Source: Pegethrix bostrychoides GSE-TBD4-15B (GTDB lineage: Bacteria > Cyanobacteriota > Cyanobacteriia > Elainellales > Elainellaceae). From it: DNA of 64,000 bases. Made by a program: the position numbers and the translations under genes. Of the stretch, positions 16,155 through 24,345 are shown in pieces. Below the pieces are notes generated by a model that worked only from the letters and a program-made list of their open reading frames with translations, was not told the DNA's origin and searched no databases. The stretch covers positions 1-64,000 of the forward strand of contig JAHHHV010000007.1 of NCBI GenBank assembly GCA_019359155.1, in the 5' to 3' direction. The first letter of the stretch is position 1. Each line of letters starts with the position of its first letter.

Positions 16155-18422
16155 TTACTGAGCCGCCTGAACCAGCACCGGGACGCGCTTGTAGGCAGGT
16201 GTTCCTGAGCGTGTCTCCGTCCGCGCCTTAAAAATTACGTTGACTTCGGGGTAAAACATCAGAGCCGCTCCGGGGCGCACCGCTCCATAAATCACCTCAA
16301 CCTGCTCTAGCTTGCCCGCATCGCCCTGGACGGTGACGCGCTGATGCTCTTGCAGACCAGATGATTCGGCATCTAGGCGATTGAGCAGAATGCAATTGCG
16401 ATGCGGCATCCCGCGATACTGATCGCCGTTTTTATAGACCACGGTATTGTGCTGAGAGTAGCTGCGGGCAGTGATCAGCGCTAGGACTAGGCCAGCGCCA
16501 GCGCCAAAGCTCTCAGGCTGTGGCAGCTCCAGCTCCGGCAGCGGCGTCGTAAACAGAGTGGCTTTGCCCGAAGGCGTGGAGAATTTTGGCTCTGTGAGAA
16601 TGCGTCCGCCAATCGTAAACTCTGCCTGGGTTTGATCAATGGTCGCCATTTTTTCGTAGCCGGGAATGGTCTGGGCAATCAGCTGGCGAATATACTGCGG
16701 ATTTTGGAGCTGCCGCCAGTTGACCGGGTATTCGCCGTGCAGCCTTGCCGCTAGCTCAGTGAGAAACTCGACTTCGGGAATTAAATCGGCTGCCTGCAGG
16801 TGGGTCTCACCTGCATCGCTGAGCCGCACAAAATTATTGCCCGATTCGGTGGTGGTTTTGTAGGGCTGCTCAAATCGGTTCAGCACCGGAATCACAATCG
16901 TATTCTGCTTGGCCAGCCCGTGAAAATGCCCCAGGTTGGGCTTAGTGGCCAGGTAGATAATCGTGTCAATCTGGCCGAGCGCCTGTTTAGCCTGCGTTGA
17001 GTCGGGGTTGGCACCATAGAGGTTGCCGCCCAGACAGAGCAGCGTATCCACCTTGCCAGCCGCCGCGGCCTCAATCAAATGGCGCGTGTGGTAGCCCTTC
17101 ACCGGACTCAGCGGACGGCCTAAGAGCTGCTCTAGCGCCTGCTGGATTTCCGGCCTTAGCTCGACGGTCACGCCCATTGAGCCAAATCCTTGCACGTTAG
17201 AATGGCCGCGAATCGGCATCACGCCCGCGCCCACCTTGCCGACGTTGCCCGTCATCAGCGCCGTGTTGGCAATTGCAAAGACGTTATCGACACTGTTCTG
17301 CTGCTGCGTGATGCCCATGCCCCAGCCAAATACCACCCGCTCAGATGTGCCGATCATTTGCGCGGCGGCTTCAATCTCGGCCTGCGAAACGCCGCAGGTC
17401 TCTGTAATCTTCTGCCAGTCGGCGCTGCGAGCCTGTGTCAACACGGCCTCCCAGTTCTCGGTATAGGCTTGCAGATAGTCGGTTTTGACGAGATTCTGCT
17501 GGAGCAGCGCTTTTTGAATGCCGACGAATAGGGCGGTGTCGCTGCCGGGAATGGGCTGGAGATAGAGCGAGGCAATCTCTGAGCCGGTCAAGAGCGACTT
17601 GAGCGGAAAAGCGGGCGAGCCAAACTTGACCAGGCCAATCTCCATGATCGGATTGATTACAATAATCCGCGCCCCCCGTTCGCGCAGCTGAATCAGCTCG
17701 TTCATCAGGCGCGGCTGATTGTAGGCCGGGTTGCCGCCAGCTAAAACCACGCAGTCAGCCTGCTTCAGATTTTCTAAGCTGACGACCGAGGTGCGTGTCC
17801 CAAACATCTGCTTCAGCCCAGTTGTTGAGGGCGCATGGCAGAGATCCGAGCAGTCGGCTAAATTATTGGAACCCAGCGTCCGGATCAGGAGTTGCAGCAC
17901 ATAGGCGGCTTCATTGGAGGCGCGACCAGAGCTATAGGAGGCAACGCGCTCCGGCGGCTGACGAAAGGCGGCTACGGCAATTTCATAGATCTCTTCCCAA
18001 GAAATCCGCTCGTAGTGCGATTTGCCTGCTCGTAAAATCATCGGAACGCTCAGCCGCCCCAGCCGATCGGCCTGCATTGAACTGAGCTGCTGGAGCTGCT
18101 GAATCGTCTGTTGGGCAAATAGCTGCTTGGGCACGGCAGGCTTAATTTCGGCTGAAATCGCCTCGACGCTTTTCATACAGCGCTGGAGCTTTTCGCCTGC
18201 TTCGTTGGTGAAGCCGCCCTTTTGGCCACCTGTGCCCCAAGAGCAAGAGAGACAGGCGCTCTTGTGAAACAGCGTCTTCCAGAGCTTGTAGCCTTCCAAA
18301 GAGAGCGTATGCTCAGCCCAATATTGAATCACCGGCAGTCCACCGCCGATTTCTGGAGTCTCAGCGTTTTTTTGAGCAAAGGGCGGGCTAGATTGGGAGC
18401 CGTGGGAATTCTCGGAACTCAT
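16155..18422 (-). CDS. FdhF/YdeP-family molybdopterin oxidoreductase
   Basis: This 755-residue protein has the length and layout of YdeP/FdhF-like molybdopterin oxidoreductases. An N-terminal cysteine region (SACLSCSWGTGGQKGG) is followed by a molybdopterin domain with SYSSGRASNEAAYVLQLLIR, DCSDLCHAPS (the position of the Mo-coordinating Cys/Sec) and GWGMGITQQQN. A C-terminal dinucleotide-binding domain has ITARSYSQHNTVVYKNGDQYRG. The electron partner and substrate cannot be deduced; no FdhD or cytochrome gene lies nearby. YdeP itself is linked to acid resistance in E. coli. The gene is monocistronic, and a 12-bp tandem duplication lies 43 bp upstream of the start. Confidence 0.9.
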   Translation of the reverse strand: MSSENSHGSQSSPPFAQKNAETPEIGGGLPVIQYWAEHTLSLEGYKLWKTLFHKSACLSCSWGTGGQKGGFTNEAGEKLQRCMKSVEAISAEIKPAVPKQLFAQQTIQQLQQLSSMQADRLGRLSVPMILRAGKSHYERISWEEIYEIAVAAFRQPPERVASYSSGRASNEAAYVLQLLIRTLGSNNLADCSDLCHAPSTTGLKQMFGTRTSVVSLENLKQADCVVLAGGNPAYNQPRLMNELIQLRERGARIIVINPIMEIGLVKFGSPAFPLKSLLTGSEIASLYLQPIPGSDTALFVGIQKALLQQNLVKTDYLQAYTENWEAVLTQARSADWQKITETCGVSQAEIEAAAQMIGTSERVVFGWGMGITQQQNSVDNVFAIANTALMTGNVGKVGAGVMPIRGHSNVQGFGSMGVTVELRPEIQQALEQLLGRPLSPVKGYHTRHLIEAAAAGKVDTLLCLGGNLYGANPDSTQAKQALGQIDTIIYLATKPNLGHFHGLAKQNTIVIPVLNRFEQPYKTTTESGNNFVRLSDAGETHLQAADLIPEVEFLTELAARLHGEYPVNWRQLQNPQYIRQLIAQTIPGYEKMATIDQTQAEFTIGGRILTEPKFSTPSGKATLFTTPLPELELPQPESFGAGAGLVLALITARSYSQHNTVVYKNGDQYRGMPHRNCILLNRLDAESSGLQEHQRVTVQGDAGKLEQVEVIYGAVRPGAALMFYPEVNVIFKARTETRSGTPAYKRVPVLVQAAQ

Positions 18423-18464
18423 AGGTTGGGACTCGGAAAAATTAAAGTTAAAGCTACAGAGACA

Positions 18465-18488
18465 TTGCGGCCTTGCTTGCGGCCTTGC
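18465..18488. repeat. 12-bp tandem duplication upstream of FdhF-like gene
   Basis: Two exact copies of TTGCGGCCTTGC lie end to end in the upstream region of the molybdopterin oxidoreductase, where they could shift promoter spacing. Confidence 0.7.
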
Positions 18489-18555
18489 TTGAAAAGTATC
18501 ACGAAGTGACTGGCCGTAACTCTATCTCAGGAGACTTGCTAGATTGCCGATTCGG

Positions 18556-19668
18556 TCAGAGCTGCTCAGCCTTTGAGAGCGGGCAGGTGACAGACTTCAC
18601 GCCCGACCCATCTGTGAAGGTATTCTCCGTCTTGTAATGCCGGGGCGTTTGCAGCATTAGCCGCCATGCCGTTTCAGCCGCTAGTAAATTGAACCGTTCG
18701 GGATAGTGAGCTTTGAGTAGCGCCTGCACCTCTGGATAATAGTCTGAATTTAGCCCTGGAAAAATATGATGTTCAGTATGGTAAGAAAAATTAAAATGCA
18801 GCAAATCAAAAATTCTAGGGACGCGAATTGAAACGCTGTTGATTAACGGATCGTTCGCCTCAGTCATCCGACAGAGCATATGATTCGTATAGACATAAAA
18901 CATGATGCCGCTGTAGCCCATCCAAATCGGCAGAAAATAGCTCAGCAGCAGCTTAACGGGATGTAGCCCTAGATAGCTGAGAATGCTGAGGTGTATACCA
19001 ATAATCACTGCCAGCTCAACGGCGATGGCGCGGCGCTCTTTGGCGCTGACCTGAAGCGGAGCCGCCGTGTAGGCCGTCTCGCCGTGATTGAACAACAGTA
19101 CCGAGCTGAGGTTGCGAAAGGTATGTACCCCCCAGGCAAATCCAGTTCCGACGATCAGCCAACCGGGCTGCACTTCGGCAGAGGGCACAAACAGATTTTG
19201 AATCCACTTCCCCCAGCTCTGGGGCTGCTCGTATAGATAGTTGCGATCTGGGTCGCGCAGCGAGTTGGTCTGGCTGTGATGCTGACGATTATGTACGGCT
19301 TTCCAGAAGCTGGGGGGAGTCCAGAGCAAGGCCAACCCCAGCAGGCTAATGACTTGGCGCAAAAGTGGGTTTTTGATCGCCTTGCTGTGCATCAGATCAT
19401 GCGTGGCAAACAGCAGCACGATCACGCTGTTTGCCATAACTACGGTCACGGGTAGATACAGCCAGAGGTAGTACCAGCGCCACTGAGGTAAGTTGCCAGC
19501 AATTCCCCAGCCCAAGACTAGAATCGCAACATTGATGAGTAAGATCCAGAGCTTATGCGGACTGGGCAAAAATGCCTCGGCAGGCAGCAGGGGGCGAAGC
19601 TGCTTGGCATAGTCGGCCTGCGTAATCCAGCGCTGATGTTGAAGGCTATTCATATGAAGGCTATTCAT
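18556..19668 (-). CDS. fatty acid desaturase
   Basis: This 370-residue integral membrane desaturase has all three histidine boxes: HDLMH, HNRQHH and HTEHH. Two hydrophobic hairpins flank the first box. The boxes bind the di-iron centre that inserts a double bond or hydroxyl into a fatty acyl chain. The precise regiochemistry cannot be read from sequence. The 5' end carries a 15-bp duplication that makes MNSLHMNSLQ, so two ATG starts (19668 and 19653) are available. It is divergent from a cyclopropane-synthase-like methyltransferase 92 bp away, which suggests joint control of lipid modification. Confidence 0.88.
   Translation of the reverse strand: MNSLHMNSLQHQRWITQADYAKQLRPLLPAEAFLPSPHKLWILLINVAILVLGWGIAGNLPQWRWYYLWLYLPVTVVMANSVIVLLFATHDLMHSKAIKNPLLRQVISLLGLALLWTPPSFWKAVHNRQHHSQTNSLRDPDRNYLYEQPQSWGKWIQNLFVPSAEVQPGWLIVGTGFAWGVHTFRNLSSVLLFNHGETAYTAAPLQVSAKERRAIAVELAVIIGIHLSILSYLGLHPVKLLLSYFLPIWMGYSGIMFYVYTNHMLCRMTEANDPLINSVSIRVPRIFDLLHFNFSYHTEHHIFPGLNSDYYPEVQALLKAHYPERFNLLAAETAWRLMLQTPRHYKTENTFTDGSGVKSVTCPLSKAEQL
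19639..19668. repeat. 15-bp duplication covering the desaturase start codon
   Basis: TTGAAGGCTATTCAT and ATGAAGGCTATTCAT lie in tandem. On the minus strand the duplication repeats the ATG and its next four codons, giving MNSLHMNSLQ and two possible translation starts. Confidence 0.75.
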
Positions 19669-19687
19669 AAATTTTTGTAAGCTTATT

Positions 19688-19716
19688 TTGACGCAGGATT
19701 GGAACGAGTTTAAAGT
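19688..19716 (+). promoter_or_regulatory. sigma-70-type promoter for CFA-like methyltransferase
   Basis: TTGACG (19688-19693), a 17-bp spacer and TAAAGT (19711-19716) lie 44 bp before the ATG at 19761. The -35 box and spacing are near consensus, and the position between two divergent genes fits. Confidence 0.5.
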
Positions 19717-19760
19717 AACTCAAGAGATAAAATCGGAAAAACTATCGGAGATTGACCCTT

Positions 19761-20906
19761 ATGGCTGTCACATCCACCGGGAGAGATATTTTGCAACAGA
19801 TTTTAGAACATACCCCGCTGGTGGGAGATATCCGCACCAAAAGCCCTTTGGCATATGGCGCAACGCGCGGGGCAACTGAGGTTGTCAATATGCTGCAAAT
19901 GGCGGTTGCTGAATCCTATATCAACGGTCTAGAGGTGCCGGACTCGGTCTTGAGGGCGCTGTTTGACAGCTGTATGCCCGTTTTGTTCAAATATTTTCCA
20001 GCGCTTCTGGCTCCCTATGAGTGGGTTCTGCAAGAGACCGAACAGGTGGCAGAAGGCGCGAAAGATCTGATGAAGATTCAGTATGATCTGCCGCAGGGTA
20101 TGCTGAATCGGATGTTGGGGGACTGGCCGTTGATCTATCCAAAATATAGCATGGCACTGTGGGAGAACGGAGCGGCCAACTTAGAGCAGGCTCAAATGCA
20201 GATGATTGATGACATGATCGAGAAGCTAGAAATTCAAGATGGCGATCACATCTTAGATTTTGGCTGTGGCTGGGGCTGCGTCCCAAATTATATCCTGTCG
20301 CGGTTTCCCAACGTCAGGGTGACGGGTTTGAATCTCAGTCAGCATCAGTGTGACTATATGCGGCAGAAGATGCAAGATCCAGAAAGCTACCTCAGTTCAG
20401 ATCGATTTACGCTAGTCGAAGGCGATCTGAACGCAGCCAGATTTTCAGAGAAGTTCGACAAAATTTTGTCGGTTGGGGTGTTTTGTCATGTGGGAAACAT
20501 CACCCAAGCCTTCAGAAAATTGGCCTCATTTTTAACGCCGGGGGGCAAGTTTTTTCTACATATCATTACGGTTCGCACTCCTAACAACATTTCTAGCGTC
20601 TATACGCACAAATACATCTTTCCACATGGCCGCTACTGGAGCTTTGATGCTATTCCTGCATTCAACCAAGACTTTACGACCGTGAAGCGATGGTACATGA
20701 ATGGCATCAACTACTCCAAAACCTTTGCAACCTGGCTGCAAAACTTTGACGATAGCTACAGCGACGTTCGGCATTTAAATTATGGCATCGATCCAGATAA
20801 ATTTCGACGCATCTGGCGATTTTATTTAATCTGGTTTGTCTGCAACTTCGCCAGCTGTGACGGCGAGATCAACGGCAATGGTCAGTTTCTAATGGTGCAT
20901 TCCTGA
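19761..20906 (+). CDS. cyclopropane-fatty-acid-synthase-family methyltransferase
   Basis: This 381-residue SAM-dependent methyltransferase resembles cyclopropane-fatty-acyl-phospholipid synthases and related enzymes. It has a helical N-terminal region (1-140) and motif I LDFGCGWGC near residue 165, matching the LDIGCGWGG of the family. VTGLNLSQHQ (the SAM ribose region) and ILSVGVFCHVGN follow. It should transfer a methyl group to an unsaturated acyl chain or a small amine; some members are N-methyltransferases. ATG 19761 has GGAG ten bases upstream; an in-frame TTG at 19752 is less likely. Pairing with the divergent desaturase suggests a lipid substrate. Confidence 0.85.
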   Translation: MAVTSTGRDILQQILEHTPLVGDIRTKSPLAYGATRGATEVVNMLQMAVAESYINGLEVPDSVLRALFDSCMPVLFKYFPALLAPYEWVLQETEQVAEGAKDLMKIQYDLPQGMLNRMLGDWPLIYPKYSMALWENGAANLEQAQMQMIDDMIEKLEIQDGDHILDFGCGWGCVPNYILSRFPNVRVTGLNLSQHQCDYMRQKMQDPESYLSSDRFTLVEGDLNAARFSEKFDKILSVGVFCHVGNITQAFRKLASFLTPGGKFFLHIITVRTPNNISSVYTHKYIFPHGRYWSFDAIPAFNQDFTTVKRWYMNGINYSKTFATWLQNFDDSYSDVRHLNYGIDPDKFRRIWRFYLIWFVCNFASCDGEINGNGQFLMVHS

Positions 20907-20938
20907 TAGTGCATTTTTATATAGTGCATTCCTGATGG
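20895..20938. repeat. 14/15-bp tandem repeat (x3) after methyltransferase stop
   Basis: GTGCATTCCTGATA, a diverged copy, and GTGCATTCCTGATGG lie in tandem across the stop codon and the short space before the convergent chromate transporter gene. Confidence 0.65.
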
Positions 20939-20966
20939 CGCCTGCATCCATCTCAAGCACCTGTGC

Positions 20967-22133
20967 CTAAAGCATCTGCGACAACAGCCCTACGGCTCCA
21001 CCCGCCAGCACCAACCCTGCCGAATTGATCTGAAACCGCAAGACAGCAACCGCGCTGAGGATAGCAACAGCAACCGTTAAGCCGTCCACCAGCGCCGTCT
21101 GGGCTAGCACCGTGCTCACGCCAGCCATCAACCCCAGCGAAGCCGCATTAATACCATCCAGCAAGCCGCTCGTCCAGCGCATCTGCCGTAGCCGAGTCAC
21201 CCAGGGATTGATCAGCCAGACTAGCCCGAATGCCGGCAGGAAAATGCCCAGCGTCGCCGCCACCGCACCCGCATTCCCAGCCAGCAGATAGCCGACAAAG
21301 GTGGCCGTTGTGAAGACGGGGCCGGGAGTCACTTGGCCGATAGCCACCGCATCTAGCAGCTGCTGCGAGGTCAACCACTGATGGCGCTCGACGAGATCCC
21401 GCTGCAAAAAAGCCAGCAGCACATAGCCGCTGCCGTAAAGCACGGAGCCGATTTTGAGAAAAACCAGGAAAACGCTGCCCCAGCTAGCCGTAGAGAGGGC
21501 AGCCGGGGAGACCGCAGTTGCCCCGCCGCTTTGAGCCAGCAGCAGCAGTGCCCCTGACAAATTGGCTGAACCCGACCGCCAGGTTCGCCAGAGCAGCACC
21601 GCGATCCCGCCCAGCAGCAGCAGCAGCAGTTCATTAACGCCCAGAAAAAAGCCAGCGACCGCTGCCAGTCCAGTCAAGAGCGTGGGCAGATCCTTGACGG
21701 CCTTGCGCCCCAGCTTCCAGAGCGCTTGCAGCACGACCGCAATAATCACCGGCTTGATGCCGTAGAGTAGCCAAGTCATCTGCGGTACGGTCTGATAGCG
21801 CTGATACAGGGCCGCCAGCACCCAGACAATCAGCATGGCGGGCAGGATAAAGCAGCTCCCCGCCACCAGTAAGCCCCGCCAGCCAGCGCGCTCATAGCCA
21901 ATGTGAATCGCCAGCTCGGTCGAGTTGGGGCCAGGAATGAGATGGGTGATGCCCAGCAAGTCGAGCAGTTTTTCGCGGCTCATCCAGCGGCGGCGGGTGA
22001 CAACTTCTTGATCCATCATGGCAATATGGGCGGCTGGCCCCCCAAAAGCAGTCATGCCCAGCCTCAGAAACACTGCTGCTAGCTCCAGCAGGCGCTGAGT
22101 TTGGGATAGTTCTGACGGTTGGTCGGTTGACAT
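20967..22133 (-). CDS. chrA: chromate efflux transporter, two-domain ChrA
   Basis: This 388-residue long-chain CHR-family permease has two homologous halves. The first carries FLRLGMTAFGGPAAHIAMM and GITHLIPGPNSTELAIHIGY. The second carries FLKIGSVLYGSGYVLLAFLQ and AIGQVTPGPVFTTATFVGY. The repeated G-x-x-x-x-G-G/S-G and PGP motifs are diagnostic. There are about ten hydrophobic segments. It is likely a proton-coupled chromate or sulfate exporter in the inner membrane. ATG 22133 (MSTDQPSEL) is chosen because the frame upstream to 22331 has no CHR character. It converges with the methyltransferase gene. Confidence 0.92.
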   Translation of the reverse strand: MSTDQPSELSQTQRLLELAAVFLRLGMTAFGGPAAHIAMMDQEVVTRRRWMSREKLLDLLGITHLIPGPNSTELAIHIGYERAGWRGLLVAGSCFILPAMLIVWVLAALYQRYQTVPQMTWLLYGIKPVIIAVVLQALWKLGRKAVKDLPTLLTGLAAVAGFFLGVNELLLLLLGGIAVLLWRTWRSGSANLSGALLLLAQSGGATAVSPAALSTASWGSVFLVFLKIGSVLYGSGYVLLAFLQRDLVERHQWLTSQQLLDAVAIGQVTPGPVFTTATFVGYLLAGNAGAVAATLGIFLPAFGLVWLINPWVTRLRQMRWTSGLLDGINAASLGLMAGVSTVLAQTALVDGLTVAVAILSAVAVLRFQINSAGLVLAGGAVGLLSQML

Positions 22134-22413
22134 GGTTGTGACATGGTTAGGGAGCGGCGGATTGTGAGCGACTCTAGACGACTGGACTCTTAATAATTTA
22201 GCCTGACAGCGATGCCGTCCTCTATGCAAGCTCTCCCCGGCCTGACTTTGCCGAATTTTTGCGCTGATCGCCACCTGTGCCGCAGCAATTTGCCAAAACA
22301 ATCGGCTGATTCGACCCGCAAAAAGCGCCATAGCCCAAAATCTGGACTAGAATGCTAATCGTTTCATCCGTTTTCAACTGTTTCAACCGTATAGATGGAT
22401 AGATGGTCGAACT

Positions 22414-22689
22414 ATGAACAAAGGCGAACTGATTGATGCCATTGCTGAGAAGTCTCAGGCATCCAAGAAAGATGCAGATGCAGTGCTGACTGCCACCATT
22501 GAGGCAATCATGGAAGCCGTGGCATCTGGCGAAAAGGTAACGCTGGTGGGCTTTGGCACATTTGAACCGCGTCAACGCGCCGCCCGTGAAGGACGCAACC
22601 CGCAGACAGGCAAGGCGATCAAGATTCCGGCCACTACGGTTCCGGCCTTCTCGGCGGGTAAGCAGTTCAAAGACAAAGTGGCTGAATAG
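22414..22689 (+). CDS. hup: HU-family DNA-binding protein (copy 2)
   Basis: This 91-residue HU protein, MNKGELIDAIAEKSQASKKDADAV in outline, has the conserved core VTLVGFGTFEPRQRAAREGRNPQTGK and ends FKDKVAE. It is very similar to copy 1 at 14656-14958 but lacks the Ala/Lys tail. A strong intrinsic terminator follows within 26 bp, so it is monocistronic. Two HU paralogues 7.5 kb apart suggest hetero-dimer formation or growth-phase switching, as for HU alpha/beta in enterics. That is inference. Confidence 0.95.
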   Translation: MNKGELIDAIAEKSQASKKDADAVLTATIEAIMEAVASGEKVTLVGFGTFEPRQRAAREGRNPQTGKAIKIPATTVPAFSAGKQFKDKVAE

Positions 22690-22714
22690 TCATCCCGTCC
22701 AGTCTTTTGCCCAG

Positions 22715-22744
22715 TCCCCTTCCGATGGCGGAAGGGGATTTTTT
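22715..22744 (+). terminator. rho-independent terminator of second HU gene
   Basis: TCCCCTTCCG (22715-22724) pairs perfectly with CGGAAGGGGA (22729-22738) over an ATGG loop, followed by six Ts. It is a textbook intrinsic terminator. Confidence 0.9.
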
Positions 22745-22842
22745 GGTGGGGTTTTGGATCATCGTATGAATTTTTGCCTAAATCTGTCTGTCGGCAATGG
22801 GCAGGGTTGAGAGAGCCGCTATGCTGAAGAAGCAAACCGCCT

Positions 22843-22887
22843 CACCGCCCAGCAACTCGCCGCCCAGTAATTCGCCGCCCAGTAATT
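22843..22887. repeat. 15-bp tandem repeat (x3) before parvulin-like gene
   Basis: Three units resembling CGCCGCCCAGTAATT end seven bases before the ATG at 22895, replacing a normal ribosome-binding site. An overlapping 41-codon frame from ATG 22821 would read the repeats as PPSNS and terminate inside the next gene. Confidence 0.75.
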
Positions 22888-22894
22888 TGTTGAT

Positions 22895-23530
22895 ATGGCA
22901 CAGCCCCATCCGCCCCAGATTCCGCCCCAGATCCTCCGTCGGCTGATTTTGGATCAGGCCATTGCTGACATCGAATGCAGCGAATTTGAGCGCGAGCAGA
23001 TCCAGCAGCAGTTTGATCCAGCTCAGGCCAGACAGCAGATGTGGCAAGAAGAAGTCAGCCCTACCGATGTTGCAGACTGGCTGAGTCGAGAAGTCCGTAT
23101 CCGCAAGTTTCAACGGCGGCAGTGGGGCAAAACGCTCACCTCTTACTTTTTACAGCGCAAAGACCAGCTCGATCAAGTCATCTGTTCGCTGATCTATCTG
23201 CGGGATATTGCCTTTGCCCAAGAGCTATATTTTCGGATCATCGAAGGCGAACAGAGCTTTGCTGAGCTCGCTACGCTGTACTCGCAGCAGCAGCATGCCT
23301 CCGAACCAACTGCTCTCGGCGATCTTCCGCCCAAGCTAGCCCGGATGTTTTACGGCGGACGTGTCGGCCAGGTTTGGGCACCGACGCTGATTGAGCAGCA
23401 GATCGTGATCGCCCGCCTCGAAGCCCATCTGCCGATGCAGCTGGATGCCGCCATGCAGCAAAGGCTCTATAACGAGCGCCTAGAGCAGTGGCTAAATCGT
23501 CAGCTTCAGCAGCAGTTTGGGGTGCTGTAG
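22895..23530 (+). CDS. parvulin-like peptidylprolyl isomerase
   Basis: This 211-residue protein has the length and organisation of cyanobacterial PpiC/SurA-like isomerases. A helical N-terminal half (residues 1-95) carries the substrate-binding helices. The shorter rotamase-like part has DIAFAQELYFRIIEGEQSFAELATLYS and ALGDLPP-like elements, but the core is degenerate, so catalytic activity is uncertain. There is no signal peptide. Cyanobacterial relatives often accompany export systems, but no transporter is adjacent. The C26 amidotransferase gene starts 12 bp downstream, probably in the same transcript. Ribosome-site sequence is poor because of the 15-bp repeats. Confidence 0.75.
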   Translation: MAQPHPPQIPPQILRRLILDQAIADIECSEFEREQIQQQFDPAQARQQMWQEEVSPTDVADWLSREVRIRKFQRRQWGKTLTSYFLQRKDQLDQVICSLIYLRDIAFAQELYFRIIEGEQSFAELATLYSQQQHASEPTALGDLPPKLARMFYGGRVGQVWAPTLIEQQIVIARLEAHLPMQLDAAMQQRLYNERLEQWLNRQLQQQFGVL

Positions 23531-23541
23531 ACTGAAGCAAT

Positions 23542-24267
23542 ATGGAACGGCAGTCTCCGGTGATTGGTATTACCACCTATAGTCGCAGCGCAGGCGGAGC
23601 GTTCACCCTGCCTGCAACTTACGTGGAGGCCGTGCAGCGAGCGGGCGGTGCTGCGGTTTTACTGCCACCCCAGCCGCAGCCAGCATCTCTATCTCTAATT
23701 GCAGCATTGGACGGCATCATGTTTACAGGCGGCGGCGATATCAGCCCAGACTGCTACAGTGGCGTTCAGCATCCCACCGTCTACGGTGTTGATGACAGCA
23801 GAGATACATTTGAGCTAGAGCTAGCTAGATACCTGCTCACATCCCAGATACCAACGCTGGGTATCTGCCGGGGAATGCAGATGCTCGCGGTTGCCAGTGG
23901 CGCTGAGCTACTGCCGCATCTACCCGAAATTTATGGAGAGCAGGTGATGCATCGGCTCGATCAACCCCACCGCCCCATCCCGCATCCGGTGCAGACCGTT
24001 CCAGAGAGCCGCCTCGCTTTGCTGCTCGATGCCGCTGAGTTTGAGATTGTTTCCTGGCATCATCAGGCCATCAAAGCGCTGCCCGATGGCTGGCAGCTGG
24101 CCGCAACTGCCGCGGATGGCTTAATAGAGGCCATGGAATATCAGTCACATCCCTGGATGTTCGCGGTACAGTGGCACCCCGAACTCTCGCCCGATGCCCC
24201 CGTACAGCAGCGGTTGTTCGAGGCGTTTGTGGCAGCCTGCGAGTTGAAGCTGGAGACTCGCATCTAA
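23542..24267 (+). CDS. class I glutamine amidotransferase-like peptidase C26
   Basis: This 241-residue protein has the catalytic triad of peptidase C26/gamma-glutamyl-gamma-aminobutyrate hydrolases (PuuD-like): nucleophile C109 in GICRGMQ, with H212 and E214 in QWHPE. FTGGGDISP (61-69) and SWHHQAI (171-177) are typical of the family. It should hydrolyse a gamma-glutamyl amide in the cytosol. The actual substrate may be a polyamine conjugate or a peptide and is not shown by neighbours. It follows the parvulin-like gene at 12 bp. Confidence 0.9.
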   Translation: MERQSPVIGITTYSRSAGGAFTLPATYVEAVQRAGGAAVLLPPQPQPASLSLIAALDGIMFTGGGDISPDCYSGVQHPTVYGVDDSRDTFELELARYLLTSQIPTLGICRGMQMLAVASGAELLPHLPEIYGEQVMHRLDQPHRPIPHPVQTVPESRLALLLDAAEFEIVSWHHQAIKALPDGWQLAATAADGLIEAMEYQSHPWMFAVQWHPELSPDAPVQQRLFEAFVAACELKLETRI

Positions 24268-24345
24268 ACAGCACCGAGAATGATGCTAGAGCAGCCCAGA
24301 GAAAGCCCAGATAATATCCCAGAGAAATTCCAGAGAACATTAAAA

